Assembly: GCA_964036275.1 (NCBI GenBank)
Contig: OZ038439.1
Span: 5,537,912-5,601,911, forward strand
Source of the DNA: Litoditis marina
Lineage: Eukaryota > Nematoda > Chromadorea > Rhabditida > Rhabditidae
Reading direction: 5' to 3'
Length of the DNA stretch: 64,000 nucleotides
The first letter of the stretch is position 1; each line of letters begins with the position of its first letter. The notes beneath the pieces are model-generated. The model worked only from the letters and a program-made list of their open reading frames with translations. It ran no database searches and had not been told where the DNA came from. The position numbers were made by a program, and so were the translations under genes. Positions 13,101-25,700 of this stretch are shown here, piece by piece.

Positions 13101-16100
13101 GAAACAGATGGATACTCGTTCTTATATAGGACAATAGGACTCCAATTCCTTGAATTAGCTCCTTGTACTCTGAAAAACCGTTGCAACTTAAATACCGGAC
13201 TCGCCAATTTTGCAACTTAAAATACCGGGGTCAGCCAGATGTCGCATGTACTGTTTGAAATTCATAAGGAAATGCAGGCTAATTAGACACCAGTATTTAA
13301 ACATGCATCGTCTCCGGTATTTTAAGCTGCCAGCGTTTTCAGAGTACAGAAGTTAATCATCAACCAACTACCATTCCGCCATTAAACGGGTAGTAGGCTC
13401 GCCGAATCGCTAGTAGCCAAATGGTGGCGGTTTAGTCGGAACTCGCTAGCGACTTCTTCGTTTTTTCTCAAATAATTTGGGGGTAGATGTTTATTAGCCG
13501 TTTTACAGCCATAGCCATCAGACGTGTATGTATTCCATCCATTGCAGGCTGTCGTTGTGCGAGTCTGAAGAAGGTGGTAGACTGGTGCGGATGTTCGCCC
13601 CTCGTATTCAAGAAGGCACATGTAACCAAGTTCACACTGGAAGTCAGTTTGGATGATCTATTCAGAACAGAGAGAGTAATTGATCGGGATATTCGCACAC
13701 AGCAGTGAGGTGTGACTATTTCACAAGAAGGAGCCCGTTTTATTACAATGACATGAAATTCCATCAAAAAGGCAATGTTTCCAGATATCGAAAAAAATGG
13801 CTTTTTTTTTAAATAATTTTTGCGACCATTTGGCTAACTTTGCTGGTGTATTCCTGAAAGAATATGATATTACTTCACATTTATTTGGGCTTTTGAACTC
13901 TGGTTTTTGAAATATAATTTTACAGTCAGCGACAATTTATTTGTTTTCAAATTTGATTGGGGTACAATTTGTTGTTTTCAGCGTGCCAAGGAAAAGGCGT
14001 TTTATGTGGCGAGGAAGTTTGAGAGTCTGATCGACATTGATCCCATTGCAATTGTGGAGGCACAGGCTCTCCGGGACAGGTGCGACTTGTTTTAGTTTAT
14101 AGGGGAATTTCTCCAAGAACATACGTAAAGTACCCCGCCATCGGTATTGTGAAGTTTTGCGTTTTTATGAGGTCTCTCCAAACTTTTCTATCAATATCTG
14201 GAAAAGTTAAGCATTATACAACATCGATATAGGATTCTGAAATATCCGTATGAAAATATTTCAAATTGAGATATGAATGAGACATCATTTTTTGGTGAAA
14301 AATGTGACTTATCAAGTATTTATATGCGGTCGGTGATAATATCACAGTTCACAGTAATCTATGTTTTTTTTACTGTTTTCACCTGCTCTTGGTATCATAT
14401 TCCTGACTTCTTTCATCAGTGTCTCTCGTTTCAGGCCAGAACTGATACAGTCCGATCATCCGTCCTTTAACTCTACTTTCGTCAATTTCTACAAGGCGGA
14501 CATTGACGGATACTGTAGGTTTTATGTTTTTGGTTTTGTTGGTTCTCTTCTCTGCTAGGAATAGGAGTAGAGGATTGTGGGTCAATGCTTGTGGGTTGTT
14601 TATTTATAATATGTAAAGGTAGGTATTTTCGGATGATAGAAATGACAATTTTCGCAAGCACGGAATTGTTGCTGTTTAACTCGAAGACTTGACCATTTTT
14701 CTGAAATGTTGAATAGCAAATGCACGCTAGTGTTTGTGAATGAGTGTGTTAAGCAGTTTGCGGGAACATTTTCTCGGTGCCACTAGTTATAGAACGCTGT
14801 ACTTAACCTATCGTTTGACATTAGGGTTGGTAATCGAGCTCAAACTGTCGAGTTTCAAGTTCCCACGATTCGAAAATTTTCGCGTTTCATCAAGTCGAGT
14901 TCTGAGTGCTCTCAGACCGTAAATTTTGAGTTGTCGAGTTCGACTTCTATTTGACATATTATCCCATTTGCAGCTCTTCCTAACTCCCTGATGGCCAAGC
15001 GTCTTCTGTCCATGTCTCCATTGGGTGAGAGTGAGAAGTTCGTTTCTCTCACCCGAATCGATATCTATAAAGAACACGCGAGCGGTCCCCATCTCATGGT
15101 ATTCACTATTCAGGTAGGTCCTTGTCCTTCTCGATTTTAACTGAGAATTAACTGTAGCAGTCATAACCATACTTTGGTTACTTTAACTTTGGTAATCAGA
15201 AAAAAAGTTCAGCATATGGGTGCAAATATGAAACTCTGCGGCAGTGCTACAAAATTTGGGTGTTTTTGATCCGGAAGTAAAATTATCAGGCCATACCGGT
15301 AAGGGTAGCAAAATTAGAAGATCTTTTATTATACTAAGCGTTGTTAGTAGTCCATGACCGTATCCTCCCACTTGAGTGCTCACATTGTATCGGCTTTTAC
15401 ACCAAAAACTTAGCCCGAACAGGCAGAGAAGTTAATTTTCTTCCCCAATTTCGGAAATATTTACTTGAAAACGGTTATTTGTGATAGACGATAGCAAACT
15501 ATCGTTCGCTGTCGCATAGTTGTGAGGTATGATGATAACTTTTCAGGTGGAACGTTCGTTGAAAGCGGTTCAGCTGCTGGTTCGTCGAGAGCTGAAGGCT
15601 AACATATTTTCGCCGGCAATTGTAGATGGATTCCAGCTGAAGGTTGGTGCATTTCAGTTTGAATTACTGTAGTTTATAGTTTGGCGTTTCTGTCATGGTT
15701 GTTTGCTGTGCTGCTGGAAAACGTGAGAATACATTATCTATTTAACTATTTATTTACGAAACTATATTCATACACCGGTAAAGTTGTTCGAGTAGCCACA
15801 AAGTTGCAAAAGGAGGCTTTTCTTAAAGAAACGTTTACACGTTTGACGTTTCTGGTGTGTAGATGATACATTTTCTTCAGCAGACGCTTTTATAACCATA
15901 ACTAGCTTACATTCCTGGGTGACTCGGTTGCTCAAGTGTGTTCTTTAGGCCTTTTTTCTCTTTTCCGGGACACCACGAACTTGTTTATTGATTTCATTAC
16001 AGGTGGTTCAATTCGGGATGAATATTGACCACAAGGAGGAAATTTTCAGAGGAATCACCGCCTTCTCTGATTATGTTAGTTTGTCTGTTACTCCTGACGA

Positions 16101-17619
16101 TTCCCTGAGTGTAACTTCTTTCTCAGTTGAAAGTACGTAGAATTTGATTCGAAAACATCCAGCTTCAGCGGATTTATCCTCAAAATAAGGTGATTCCTGG
16201 AATTGTGCCGTTTTCTTTTTGTGGACTGTGCTAATATGGCTCGTTGGAGTATCTGTAGTCTGTAGTAAGAAGTCTAGTGCCTATATCCAAATATGATGAT
16301 TTCTGCTAAACAAAACTTTTAGGGCCCGGATTCCGTTAAAAAGTCTCTGATTTTTATCCATGTCTCTCTTTTCCAGACGGGAACTCCCACAATAGCCTTG
16401 CGTTGGGGTCGATTGGCGGGTCATTCGAGCAATCCGAACAAGACGAGTCCGACTGTGAAGTTGTCGTGGAGAGACGCAACGAATACGGTAGTCGCATCAC
16501 AGGTGGGCAAGGCATTTTATGAAAATAAGAGAGGGGGTGAGGCATACACCAGTAAGGTCCGATCCTACTGTTCGGCAAAAAGCAGGGCGAATTCTTTATT
16601 TAACCCGGTATTTCGTTAACTCTAGCAGTTAACCTTAACTGGGTTACCTGCTTAACCCTTTTGTTAACCACTTGGTAACCCCAAATTTCCTCCAAAAGAC
16701 ATTGTAAAAAGGGTTACAAAAAGGGTCAACCAGGTACCCCGGTTAAGGTTACCCGATAGGGTTAACGAAATACCGGGTTCCTTGTGGAATTGGCCATTGT
16801 ATGATGATATGAGAGAGAGGGCGAAAATGGGATAGTGATTAGTGAAAGAGGAAAAATGTATTTTTTTGGAGGGGGGTGCTTGTTGGTTGCCAAGTATTGA
16901 AAATATTCTATATTCATTGAGGAAATTAGATATAGGACATGCACTTTGGTCGAAACCGGACTTTCGACTCGGCCAAAACAGTGTCATATGGGCATCAGAC
17001 AATCTAATGCACGTTGTACTGCGATGTTTGGAATCGAGCTTCGTGAAAATGTAACTCGTGAAAGATGATTACCAATCCAATCAATCCATAACAAGGTTGT
17101 TGATTAGTAATTCAATTTTTCATAGTTGAATATGGGTTTCGCAAGTTCTGACATCCATTGTGTTTCAGACGGTGTCCCCCTACGATTCCATCTATGGAAC
17201 CCAGTTTGCTGACCTCGACCTCTCCAAATTGGCTGTGACGTCATCGCAGTCCGGCATCTGGAGTGTCGTTGTGCATAATTCGGCCATGGATATTCTGGCC
17301 AACGTCTCTTTTCCCATTTTCAACTCCCTCGACGAACCACTATTCGAATCTCTGGTTCCCCTCTATTATAATGTGGAAGATAGTTGTTTCGATGATTGTC
17401 CAAATAGGTTGTGGAGCACTTTCTATCCCGATCCAAAGTCAGATATTCTAGTCGGTTATGACACTGAGAAACAGGTTTTGAGGAGATTTTTTAATGTTTT
17501 TGTGGTTGTTAAGTGAAAAATGGATTGTTTTGACTTATGGTTTATGAGAATTTCAGTTGTGTCTTTCTTTTGAAGAGAGGTTTGATTTTTCGTGGCTTTA
17601 CATTCATAGTTGCGGATAG
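7115..17619 (+). CDS. sqv-6: protein O-xylosyltransferase (SQV-6/XYLT family)
   Basis: Transfers xylose from UDP-xylose to serine in proteoglycan cores, starting chondroitin/heparan sulfate chains in the Golgi (family knowledge). Exons: 7115-7288, 7519-7608, 7786-7861, 8541-8687, 9099-9251, 9505-9629, 9923-10007, 10321-10419, 10875-10996, 11538-11674, 12067-12226, 12886-12961, 13548-13642, 13982-14079, 14435-14514, 14974-15113, 15547-15642, 16003-16074, 16377-16502, 17169-17474, 17557-17619; about 839 aa, usual family length. Seen: a type II membrane anchor (residues 17-37), a Cys-rich WSC domain (about 118-213), the GT14 core with HHYYYIHVD, TIWGGASLL, DGGSDW and ESFFHT, then the C-terminal xylosyltransferase domain with FYPDPKSD. 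The last exon is uncertain: reading through the donor at 17475 would instead stop at 17516. Several introns hold MITEs. Confidence 0.93.
8208..8383. repeat. family A MITE in a sqv-6 intron
   Basis: Copy of the CATACACCAG element in opposite orientation to those at 5.9 and 6.5 kb, inside the intron between exons 3 and 4. The left end carries a small duplication (CCGAATT CCGAATAG). Confidence 0.85.
11276..11530. repeat. family I hairpin element (GGTTCGGTTC core)
   Basis: An inverted-repeat element running from GGCGAATTCACTGGAG to CTCCAGTGAATTGGCC. Arms are made of GAACCGAACC / GGTTCGGTTC words and the two halves are complementary over most of the length. It ends only a few bases before the acceptor (AG at 11536-11537) of sqv-6 exon 10. 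A relative with the same core is at 45399-45682. Confidence 0.75.
11675..11860. repeat. GA-rich low-complexity intron start
   Basis: Imperfect (GA)n/(GGA)n stretch immediately following the exon 10 donor of sqv-6. It produces long spurious minus-strand Ser/Leu-rich ORFs. Confidence 0.8.
12234..12403. repeat. family A MITE in a sqv-6 intron
   Basis: Near-complete 170-bp CATACACCAG element beginning 7 nt after the exon 11 donor (12227). Confidence 0.85.
16585..16795. repeat. family C hairpin element (GGTTAACC core)
   Basis: Inverted-repeat element from GGGCGAATTC to GTGGAATTGGCC. The two halves, built of GGTTAACC and CCCGGTATTTCGTTAAC words, are complementary. It is preceded by a 5' fragment of family A (16543-16570). 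A related copy lies at 24886-25069. Confidence 0.75.
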
Positions 17620-18342
17620 CACAGTCATTTTATAGAAACTAAAGTGTATCCTTGTAATGCGTTTCATCATGTGATATTTTACTCGTTCTGTTTTTGATTG
17701 TTATTATTTTCATTCGGTAGCTCCTTTCCTCTTTCTCTTTCTTTTTTCTCTACGGTTCCGTCATCAGCTGTGATACTTTGTTTGTTATACAACTCGGTGC
17801 CTATTCTAGCATATTTGCCAAATTTTTATCGTGCATAATTGGTGGTTTTGTGCCTTTTCTTGCCACAGTAGAACTTTTTTTTGTCAGAATAAATACAGAT
17901 TTCTATTTGGAGGTCCCGTTTAATTCAAATGCTTCTCATTGGCTGACCGATTGGTTTATTTGATCTACGAGTTGGTAGTTGAAAACTATCTCTTCTTGCA
18001 CGTCATTCGGTACTTTTACTTTCGTTCTAGTTCTGAATTTCCAACGTATTCGTTTTTCCCATACAGTGAAGTAGTTTTAAGAGAGAAAATGTGGTTTTAA
18101 CTATTCGGTGGACAACTGTCAATTAGCTAAATTGATTATTATTCACCGAATAGTTTTTGTTGAGTCAACATACTGGAAGAATACATGGCAATAGTGGCTC
18201 ATATGTTTTATGAATCTTCAGAGAGGGGTCTTATTTTTTAATCTTAGCGGTGTTCTGCATAGTTTTGAGACAAGGTTGTTCTATTTTGTAGTCATTTTTC
18301 TTCCAAATTTGCATGTTCTATTTTCCTAAATCCCTATTTCTT
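17620..18342. other. spacer between sqv-6 and the ADO-family gene
   Basis: AT-rich, no coding potential recognised. An AATAAA lies at 17889-17894 and could serve as the sqv-6 polyadenylation signal, about 270 nt after the stop codon. Confidence 0.45.
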
Positions 18343-18601
18343 GACGGTTTACACATGCAAGCAAAATGCAACCGGGTTGCATGTGTTAAGAAAATTCAGT
18401 TGCTTTCCAAATGCAACCGGGTCGCTTTTGGTTGCTTTTCAAATGCAACCAAACACTTAATTTTTGGACATTTTCCGGTTTTTAATGCAATTTGGTTGCA
18501 TTTGGTTGCATTTGAAAAGTAACCGAAAGCAACCCGGTTGCATTTGGAAAGCAACCAAACTGTCTTTACATATGCAACCCGGTTGCATGTGTAATTGGCC
18601 C
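18343..18601. repeat. family E hairpin element (GGTTGCAT core)
   Basis: Inverted-repeat element with ends GGTTTACACATGC and GCATGTGTAATTGGCC. The body is a run of ATGCAACC/GGTTGCAT words. It stops 24 nt before the acceptor preceding the ADO-family start codon. The copy at 39258-39522 is in the opposite orientation. Confidence 0.8.
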
Positions 18602-18635
18602 TATTTCTTATGTGTTTCTCTCCAGCTTTTTCCCA

Positions 18636-21596
18636 ATGATGCCAGTTAGTGACCGGCTGGCCCTTCATTCTCTTCTCAAGAAGCTGGTTCGATTGGCACC
18701 TAAAGTGCGTTTCTTGCGTATTGATTGATTAGTTTGTTTGTGTTCACAGCTTCCTTTTTTTGTATTCTTATATTAGTGAATATGTTCACTTTTTCGAAGC
18801 GTAGTTCTGTGTCATAGTTTTGGGTTGTGCCGCTCTGAAAACGAGAGGCTGTCAATAACGTTTGACGAAAATTGATCCGTTTTTTAGAGTTGTAATTTGT
18901 ACTAAGCTATATTGCTACCTCAAAACCATGGTACAGTGTACATTTTGGATCGACAATGATTTTATCAGTAAAAAATTAACTTTTCTGAACTTCAAATTAT
19001 GTACATTTTAATATTTGAGGCATACACCAGTAAGGTGCGCGTATTCGACAAAAAGCAGTGCCTTTCTTGAAAATTGATCATTTTCATTAAAAATAGACGT
19101 AAATAGTATTCTTTCAGGTAATGTTGGGAGACAGGGCTGCAATCGCTCAATGCAATGCACAACTGTCTGATGTAGATGAATCCACACTGGGAGAAGGTGG
19201 GTGAAATGGGATTATCACATTTCTATCTTCACATATACTGTATTGTTCTCATTGTTTTATTATTCTGTTCATAAGTATCTTATTTGGTGTTTTGTTTACA
19301 AGTAAAACTAAATGGTATTCGAGGTATCACTTCCAGGTTCTTTTGAAAGTCGACTGTTTTTGAAAAGCTAACAGTTTATCCTATGCTGGGGCTGAACTCC
19401 CTTTAAGCTGTGAATTAATTGATTTCCTTGTTCCTTCAAGCGGAAAATTGTAATAAGAGCATGATAGGACATGGTATTATCCCAATTTGAATGTGTTTTC
19501 TCGGTTTCACAGAATAATTGTCGTTAGCACTTCTACGTTTGCAGGTTGCCTACCCTCAATAGAAGTGTGTACCAATCAACCAGCGCCGGTTCTCTATGGC
19601 GAAGTGTATGAACATTCGGGTCAGTTTGGTTCCTGGCATACCCTAAATGCCTCAGAGTTGTGACTTTTTTAAACAGGGGGGTTTTGCCCTTAATTTCGAA
19701 AATCGCTAACTCAGGAAATTTTGAGAGGGGGGGGGGGGGGGGGGGTTTGCCCAAATCTTCGGACCAAAAACAGAGGTTTTTTTTTCTCAAAACGCTGAGC
19801 ATTTAGGGTATGGTTCCTGGTTTTTCACAAACCACTAAAATATGACTATTCTACGAAAATGAGAGGGTGTTTCATTGAAATACGTACACATTTTTGATTT
19901 TCGAAAAAAATCTCGGGATATTGGCCAAAAAGAAAAGTAGTCTATTCTCCGCTATTTTTGTGGGTAAGTGGGCAACTTTGATATGTGGCTTCCTTGAACT
20001 TTGCCATTTTGTTTCCTATCAAAGTCACTCAAGTGTCAAGTACCATAGGGGATTCGGACATTTTTACTGTAGTATGCATAATGCATCTGCAAAATACGCC
20101 TCAGTGAACTTCTCTCAGTTATGAACCCCACTATGTAACATTGTGATCTGACGAGAACACTTGAAACTTTGTTTCAGTACTTTTTGTTTCCAGACTTCCA
20201 CGCCAGTCTTTTCGGATTCACACGGGCCGGTCGTCGAATTCCGTTACATGATCATCCCGAAATGCACGGATTTATCAAGTGTGTCCGGGGAGCACTCATG
20301 GTACGTTCAAGGCATACCCTAAATGCTCAGCGTTGTGAGAAACCCCCCCCCCCCCCCCTCTTTGTTTCATTCGGGTTGATAACTAGAATCATTCGAGTAC
20401 CGATTAGTCATTGAATATTATTGGTTTACATAGTTTACAGGGTATTTTTAGGCTTTATGAAGTAGTTTTTCTAGTATTCTGACATACCCTAAATGCTCAG
20501 CGTTGTGAGAAACCCCCCCCCCCCCCACCCCTGTTTTTGGTCCGAAGATTTGGGCAAACCCCCTCTGTTTGAAAAAGTCACAACTCTGAGGCATTTAGGG
20601 TATGGTTCAAGGTTTGATACTCGTACATTTACGTACAGCTTTTCGTACACACGTGCTCGCTCATGGGTGTATAGTGTAGTGGAGTGTAGAAGTCTTCAAC
20701 CATGTGTAAATGTGAGAAACTTGGGAAGAATGATACACTAAGCTAGATACATTTTCCAAAATCTGATTTTCATTCCTTTTAGGTGCGTTCGTTCTCCCTG
20801 CTGGACCAAAAGGGTGTAGATTGGAGTGGTCGACAGAAGGTTCGATTTGAGGGGGAATCTATTGTGACCCCGGGGGATGGATGCGTATATCTCGAACCGG
20901 CCACCAGTACGTTTTCCCAATTTGATTGATGATTTTATGTTCTATACAAAGTGTGGATTTATGTTGATTGAGCTCAAAGCCGAGTTATAGAACATTGGTT
21001 TTTTAGTAGGAAAAAGGTTACGTTCAAGAAACCCTGCTACGTTTCAGAATCTCCGAACGAAACCGAAATGTTGCTCATCTTTTCTGACAATTCCCCTTCT
21101 CTTTGTTCTATGGCCCGCATATGAATGGATGATTCCCTTTTCAACTATTAACCAAGTTTTTAGGACGTTTTTCTCACATTCCCTGTTTGTTTCAGACAAT
21201 TTGCATGAGATTCAATCGTTGGAGGACGGTTCTTTCTTCTTCGATGTTCTGATGCCCGGCTACAAGGACTGCGATTGCACCTACTACTCGCCACCACCGG
21301 TTAGTAGACATGAGGGATGATCGACTGGGAGTTGTAGTTTGAAATGAAGGATCAAACTACAAGGAGAGAACTCTTGAGGTTTTTCTGGGCAAGTTAAGTT
21401 TCGAGCTTTTCCTATTCCAAAATGTTTCATTATTGTGAAGATTGGGTGGATTTTACAGTAGTAGTTTCTGATATCAATCCATTTTCAGAGTTTGCCTCGA
21501 ATCGGTCAGAATTGCCTTCTCTATGAGTATGGAACCTGTGCTCCACGGGATTTCTATTGCCAGGATATGCGCTACAATCGGATTGAAGAATTGTAG
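18636..21596 (+). CDS. ADO: thiol dioxygenase, ADO/plant-cysteine-oxidase family
   Basis: Iron(II)-dependent dioxygenase. Relatives oxidise cysteamine and N-terminal cysteines of proteins with O2, acting as an oxygen sensor in the cytosol (family knowledge). Exons: 18636-18704, 19118-19196, 19545-19619, 20194-20300, 20783-20906, 21196-21299, 21489-21596; all phases join; 221 aa, shorter than human ADO (270). Seen: cupin motif RRIPLHDHPEMHGFIKCVRG, with the HxH iron ligands around residue 90; a likely third ligand in NLHEI; then FFFDVLMPGYKDCDCTYYSPPP, typical of this family. An acceptor (AG 18624-18625) lies 10 nt before the ATG, about 1 kb after sqv-6. A second ATG follows immediately at 18639. 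Two introns carry C/G-run elements. Confidence 0.93.
19019..19100. repeat. truncated family A MITE
   Basis: Left end CATACACCAGTAAGGT plus about 65 bp of degenerate body, within ADO-family intron 1. The right end is missing. Confidence 0.55.
19637..19813. repeat. family F element (CATACCCTAAATGC ends, G-run core)
   Basis: Terminal inverted repeats CATACCCTAAATGC ... GCATTTAGGGTATG enclose halves containing TCAGAGTTGTGAC and a run of about 17 G. It lies inside an ADO-family intron. Related copies are a half element at 20312-20355 and a full one at 20483-20605, in the next-but-one intron. Confidence 0.8.
20483..20605. repeat. family F element, opposite core orientation
   Basis: Same CATACCCTAAATGC inverted ends as 19637-19813, here with a C-run. 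A solo left half with another C-run is at 20312-20355, 11 nt after the exon 4 donor. Confidence 0.8.
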
Positions 21597-22240
21597 TTTG
21601 TAGTCTGGTCGAGTTTTTGGAAATTAGAAGTTCCACGACTTGCCTGTATAAACCATATGATCTGGTTAAGTTGTCTGGATTGGTTAGCTCAGCTTGATAC
21701 GATAGTTGTTTGAACCTAGCTATACTTGATATATCAGAACTATCTTAGCGTTTTTTTTTCTTTTTTTCATTTTCCTGTATCTCAATCATAGTATGACCTT
21801 TTCCGAGCGTGTATCTACCTGACCACATATTCGATACCAAAGTTATTTTTTGATAAGTTTTTGTTTGTATTTTTCCATTTTGTACACAAGTTGTCACTGT
21901 TGAATTATATTGCTGGTATGTATAAAATGAATGATAAGATATACGAAATCTCTCTTTGTGCGATTGCTTTCTATTTTCGGCTTTCATTGCCATTCCATAC
22001 TTCTTTTTCTGAATCTTCACCTTCTATCAGGCTCGAATCTAGTAAGCACCACATTTGCCTTTTTTGTGTTGTAGAGAGTTTTTGGTTGCATTCGATTTGC
22101 AACGAATGATTTCCTGTTTTGGGTGGCTTTTTAGAATCGGCCTAACTCCACCAATATTGAAATCACCCCAAGGGGACGATTCTCCTTCCACACTTTGAAA
22201 AACTGCGGAGTGAATTTCAAAAATGAGAATTGAGTGTTGT
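21597..22240. other. 3' region after the ADO-family gene
   Basis: No coding potential recognised. The stop codon is directly followed by TTTGTAGTCTGG, close to the dispersed TTGTAGTTTGATC word found many times in the window. Confidence 0.4.
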
Positions 22241-22392
22241 CCATATACCAGTAAAGTTGTCCTCGAAAAACGGACTACTTTTCTGATGAAAACGGTAGAA
22301 TTTCTCTGATTTTGGTGCGAAATCATCAATTTTCACATGTTTGAAGCTAAAAACGGACTACTTTTTGTCGCTCAGTCGGACTTTACTGGTGT
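22241..22392. repeat. family A MITE between ADO and TDRD3 genes
   Basis: Shortened copy (about 150 bp) with ends CATATACCAG and CTTTACTGGTG and the usual GGACTACTTTT body. 22393-22740 beyond it holds nothing recognised before the TDRD3 acceptor. Confidence 0.8.
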
Positions 22393-22745
22393 TGTTTGTT
22401 ACGGTTACGGGACTTCAGTACTAAGTGCGTGAGACCGGGTGTCAATTGTACCAAGAGGGGATACTGTCATGACATATAATGGGACAATTATGATAGCTAT
22501 ATCTTGCTCCTGTTCACTAAATTGTTTTATGGTTATGTTCTATTTCATTTTTTTAGACTTTCAGTAATATCGGTTCGAGGAGTTGTTTGGCTGTAAGTAT
22601 AGCTAGTTTAAAACTGTTTGGACTGTTTAGTCTGTGTAAATGTTGGTTGTTTGTAAACTATGATTCACTGTTGCATTTTATTAGTACAATCAATTAATTT
22701 AAATAAGATAGACTATTAGAATCTAGAACTTTACATTGTCTTCAG

Positions 22746-25700
22746 ATGAAGCTGCCAGCTGGTTGGAATGTGGACGAAGGTTTTCTGTCTTCCCTCCTGG
22801 AAGATGAGAAATTGACAGATGCAAAGGCGGCTGAGAAGAAGTTGTGCGATGTGGGTCGTCTTTTCTGTATTTCCCACAAAGCGCTTGGTAAAAATACTTC
22901 CAAGATGGTTTTTAGATCTACAAAACTGCAAAAATCAAATTAACAAGAAGGCACCCGGCCCCTTATATAAATTGGCTCAGTCTCTGCCCCGCCGAGAACC
23001 ATATTAGACGAAAGGAAAACTGTTCGATGTGAGTGGTCTGTAGTGTACAAAAGTAAACAAACATTATCCTATTGGATAACTACATTTCTATACATTCCAC
23101 CAGATCACAACAGCTGGTTATAGATAGATATTCGGGATTTCGGGCAGCCCTCCTTCGAGGCTGTCACAAAGGAATCGACTTCTGTGGAGGGACCAATGGT
23201 ACTTCAAATCAATAAATACAGGTATATTTCACGTGATACCAAACCGAGGTTTTTATTTGGATTGGAATCATGGCATGAAACACTCTTAGTTGGAGATTAG
23301 TCAGTGGTGAAATTAGACCGATAAAACGTTGGTTTTTCCAATGGCGTTATTAGTTTAGTTGTTTTTTTGGTTATTAGTTTAGTTGATTTTTTCTGAGATA
23401 TCTGGCAGTTTGCAGTTGATAGTTGCTGTCACCCCTTACCGTATCCCTCATTCAGGAACATTTCGTATCCGCGAATAAACGAGGGATCGCACAAGGACGG
23501 AATAGTCCGTCTCACCCTCTCAGATGGAACGAATAGCATGGCGGCACTGCTTCTGGGAGAAGTCAACGGAATCAGGTATAGTATTTATATCTTACAAGCA
23601 ATACACATCATACACCGCCAAAGGTCTCATATTGGGCTCGAAATGTCGCGACCCCTCCATCTTTTTCGAGCCGCGACCCCTCCAAAAGTGTTATTTCTGC
23701 CTCTATTTTGCTTATTCACTGCCAATTGTGCATGAAATTCGTCAGTTTTCAACTCGCGACTTCTATTTTTCACATGAATTTGTTCGTGACCCTCTATCCC
23801 ATAGGAGGCCTTGGCGGTATCTGATACACATTCACATATTTATTCATTGGCGGTGATCATCATTCATACATTGACTATTTAATGACTACTATATAGTCCT
23901 GGTCAAATCCATGTGAACTCTTACAGTATCTGTACAAGATACCTGTGTATTTTCTAGTATTTTTTATCGACAGAATATGTTTCATGGCGCTTGTGAGCCA
24001 GAACAGTGTACAGATATACAAACTGTGTTTTAGCTAAATTTGTGATGAAAGGGGGAGCACGATGTTGCAAATGCAACGCATTTGTTTAATAAATCATATC
24101 ACGTTTAGAAATCATGTTGCATGTTCGCTGATTCCAGTTGTGACACCCCGCCGGGGTCAAAGGTCATTCTCTCGGGTCAACTGAAGGTGGAGGCCGGTTT
24201 CGTCATTCTCACCTCGAACAATGTGAAGGTATTGGGAGGGCGGGTGGATGCACTCATTGAACGATGGAACGTCGAAAAGGTGGGACTTCTTAGAAACTTA
24301 GAAACGTGCAATGACAAAGTGCACGATTTCTCATTAGAATACTATCTTTATGTGACTATTCATTCTACTTCTAGTAAAATGATAATCGGGTGTTTTATTG
24401 AATAATCAAACAACAAAACAGGCTGCCAGATTAGGCTCTCATGATTAAATTGCGACTGTTGTTGAGATTAAGTTAGTTCAAAATCGCGAATCTGAGAAAA
24501 AAACAAACCATTCAACAAAGCTGATCTACGTTTGCGGGCTACACAAAGAATGTGAGGATCAATCGCTCAAGCACATGAACAAACATCACATTAACGTATT
24601 CCCATATTATGAGCAGCCAGGTTGCTTGTGGAGATAGTTATTCGTTGCTTCCAAACTGCCAACCTGTTGTAAACACGCAACTAGAGTTTTACGGTCGAAT
24701 TCAACCTAGTTACTTCTGTAACCGAGGCCCGTAATATGTGTGATACATATCGGAATTCAGAAGAAGGGCATGGGTTGAAGATCACAGTCACTGTTCCTTT
24801 TCTGAGTATTCGTTGTATTTCTAGTATGTAGATTTGCAAGTTTTTTTCAGAATTGTCATTTAGGGCTTACGAATACTGTAGAGAGGAGGGGAACCATTAA
24901 CCGGGTTATCTGGTTAACCATTTTGTTAACCACTTGGTAACCCTAAATTTGCCCCAAAAGACATTGTAAAAGAGGGTTAACAAGTGGTTAACAAATTGGT
25001 TAACCAGGTAACCCGGTTAAGGTTACCTGGTAGGGTTAACGAAATACCGGGTTCCTTGTGGAATTGGCCTGTTATTCTTGGAGAGAAACTTTTATTAGAA
25101 ACAATCATTTGATTCCAGAATTCGTTCCGCGACACCAGTGGAAGAAAGGCGGCCACCCAGGCGCCCAAATGGATTTCTTTCGGAAAGAAAGGAGCCAATT
25201 TGAAAGCAGATCCAAAAACGAAAGGATTCAGGGCCAATGACGTCATCCACGCGGCCACCAAGAAGGTGGGCGGGGCCTAATTTGGCAATAGTGCAGAGAA
25301 TAATGTATACTAAACACAATTTATACGTGTTTCAGAATGTTTCAGCCTTTCTTCGGAACATGAGCTGTGTATGCTGATCAAACTAAAACTTGTAATAGGC
25401 AAAATAGTAGGTAATAATTTTATAACAAATTTCTTATTTTCTCACTTCTCTCTGTCTCTTATAATTAGGTTTGTTCTCATAATCAAACTACAACTAGTTT
25501 GTTCTCGTCTTCATTGAAGTCCCCCTTCTGGTTTCAGGATGTAGCGGAGGACGACGAATTCGAGAAGCATCGACTGGAGAAAATTGGAGCCGTCGAGGAA
25601 GGAACACAGAAGAAATTTGCCGCACCCAATGTAGGTTCACTGGTTTACAGCCTCGAACTAACTCGTCTATTAAACCGCTGCGGGACCGCTAGCAGCTCGT

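Noticed and set aside
17475..17516. sqv-6 ending by read-through at TGA 17514-17516
   Set aside because: Possible, but a good acceptor at 17555-17556 gives a more protein-like C-terminus; both endings are mentioned in the gene entry.
18396..18668. ORFs with CNRVAFGCF repeats
   Set aside because: Translation of the family E hairpin, also seen at 39239-39518.
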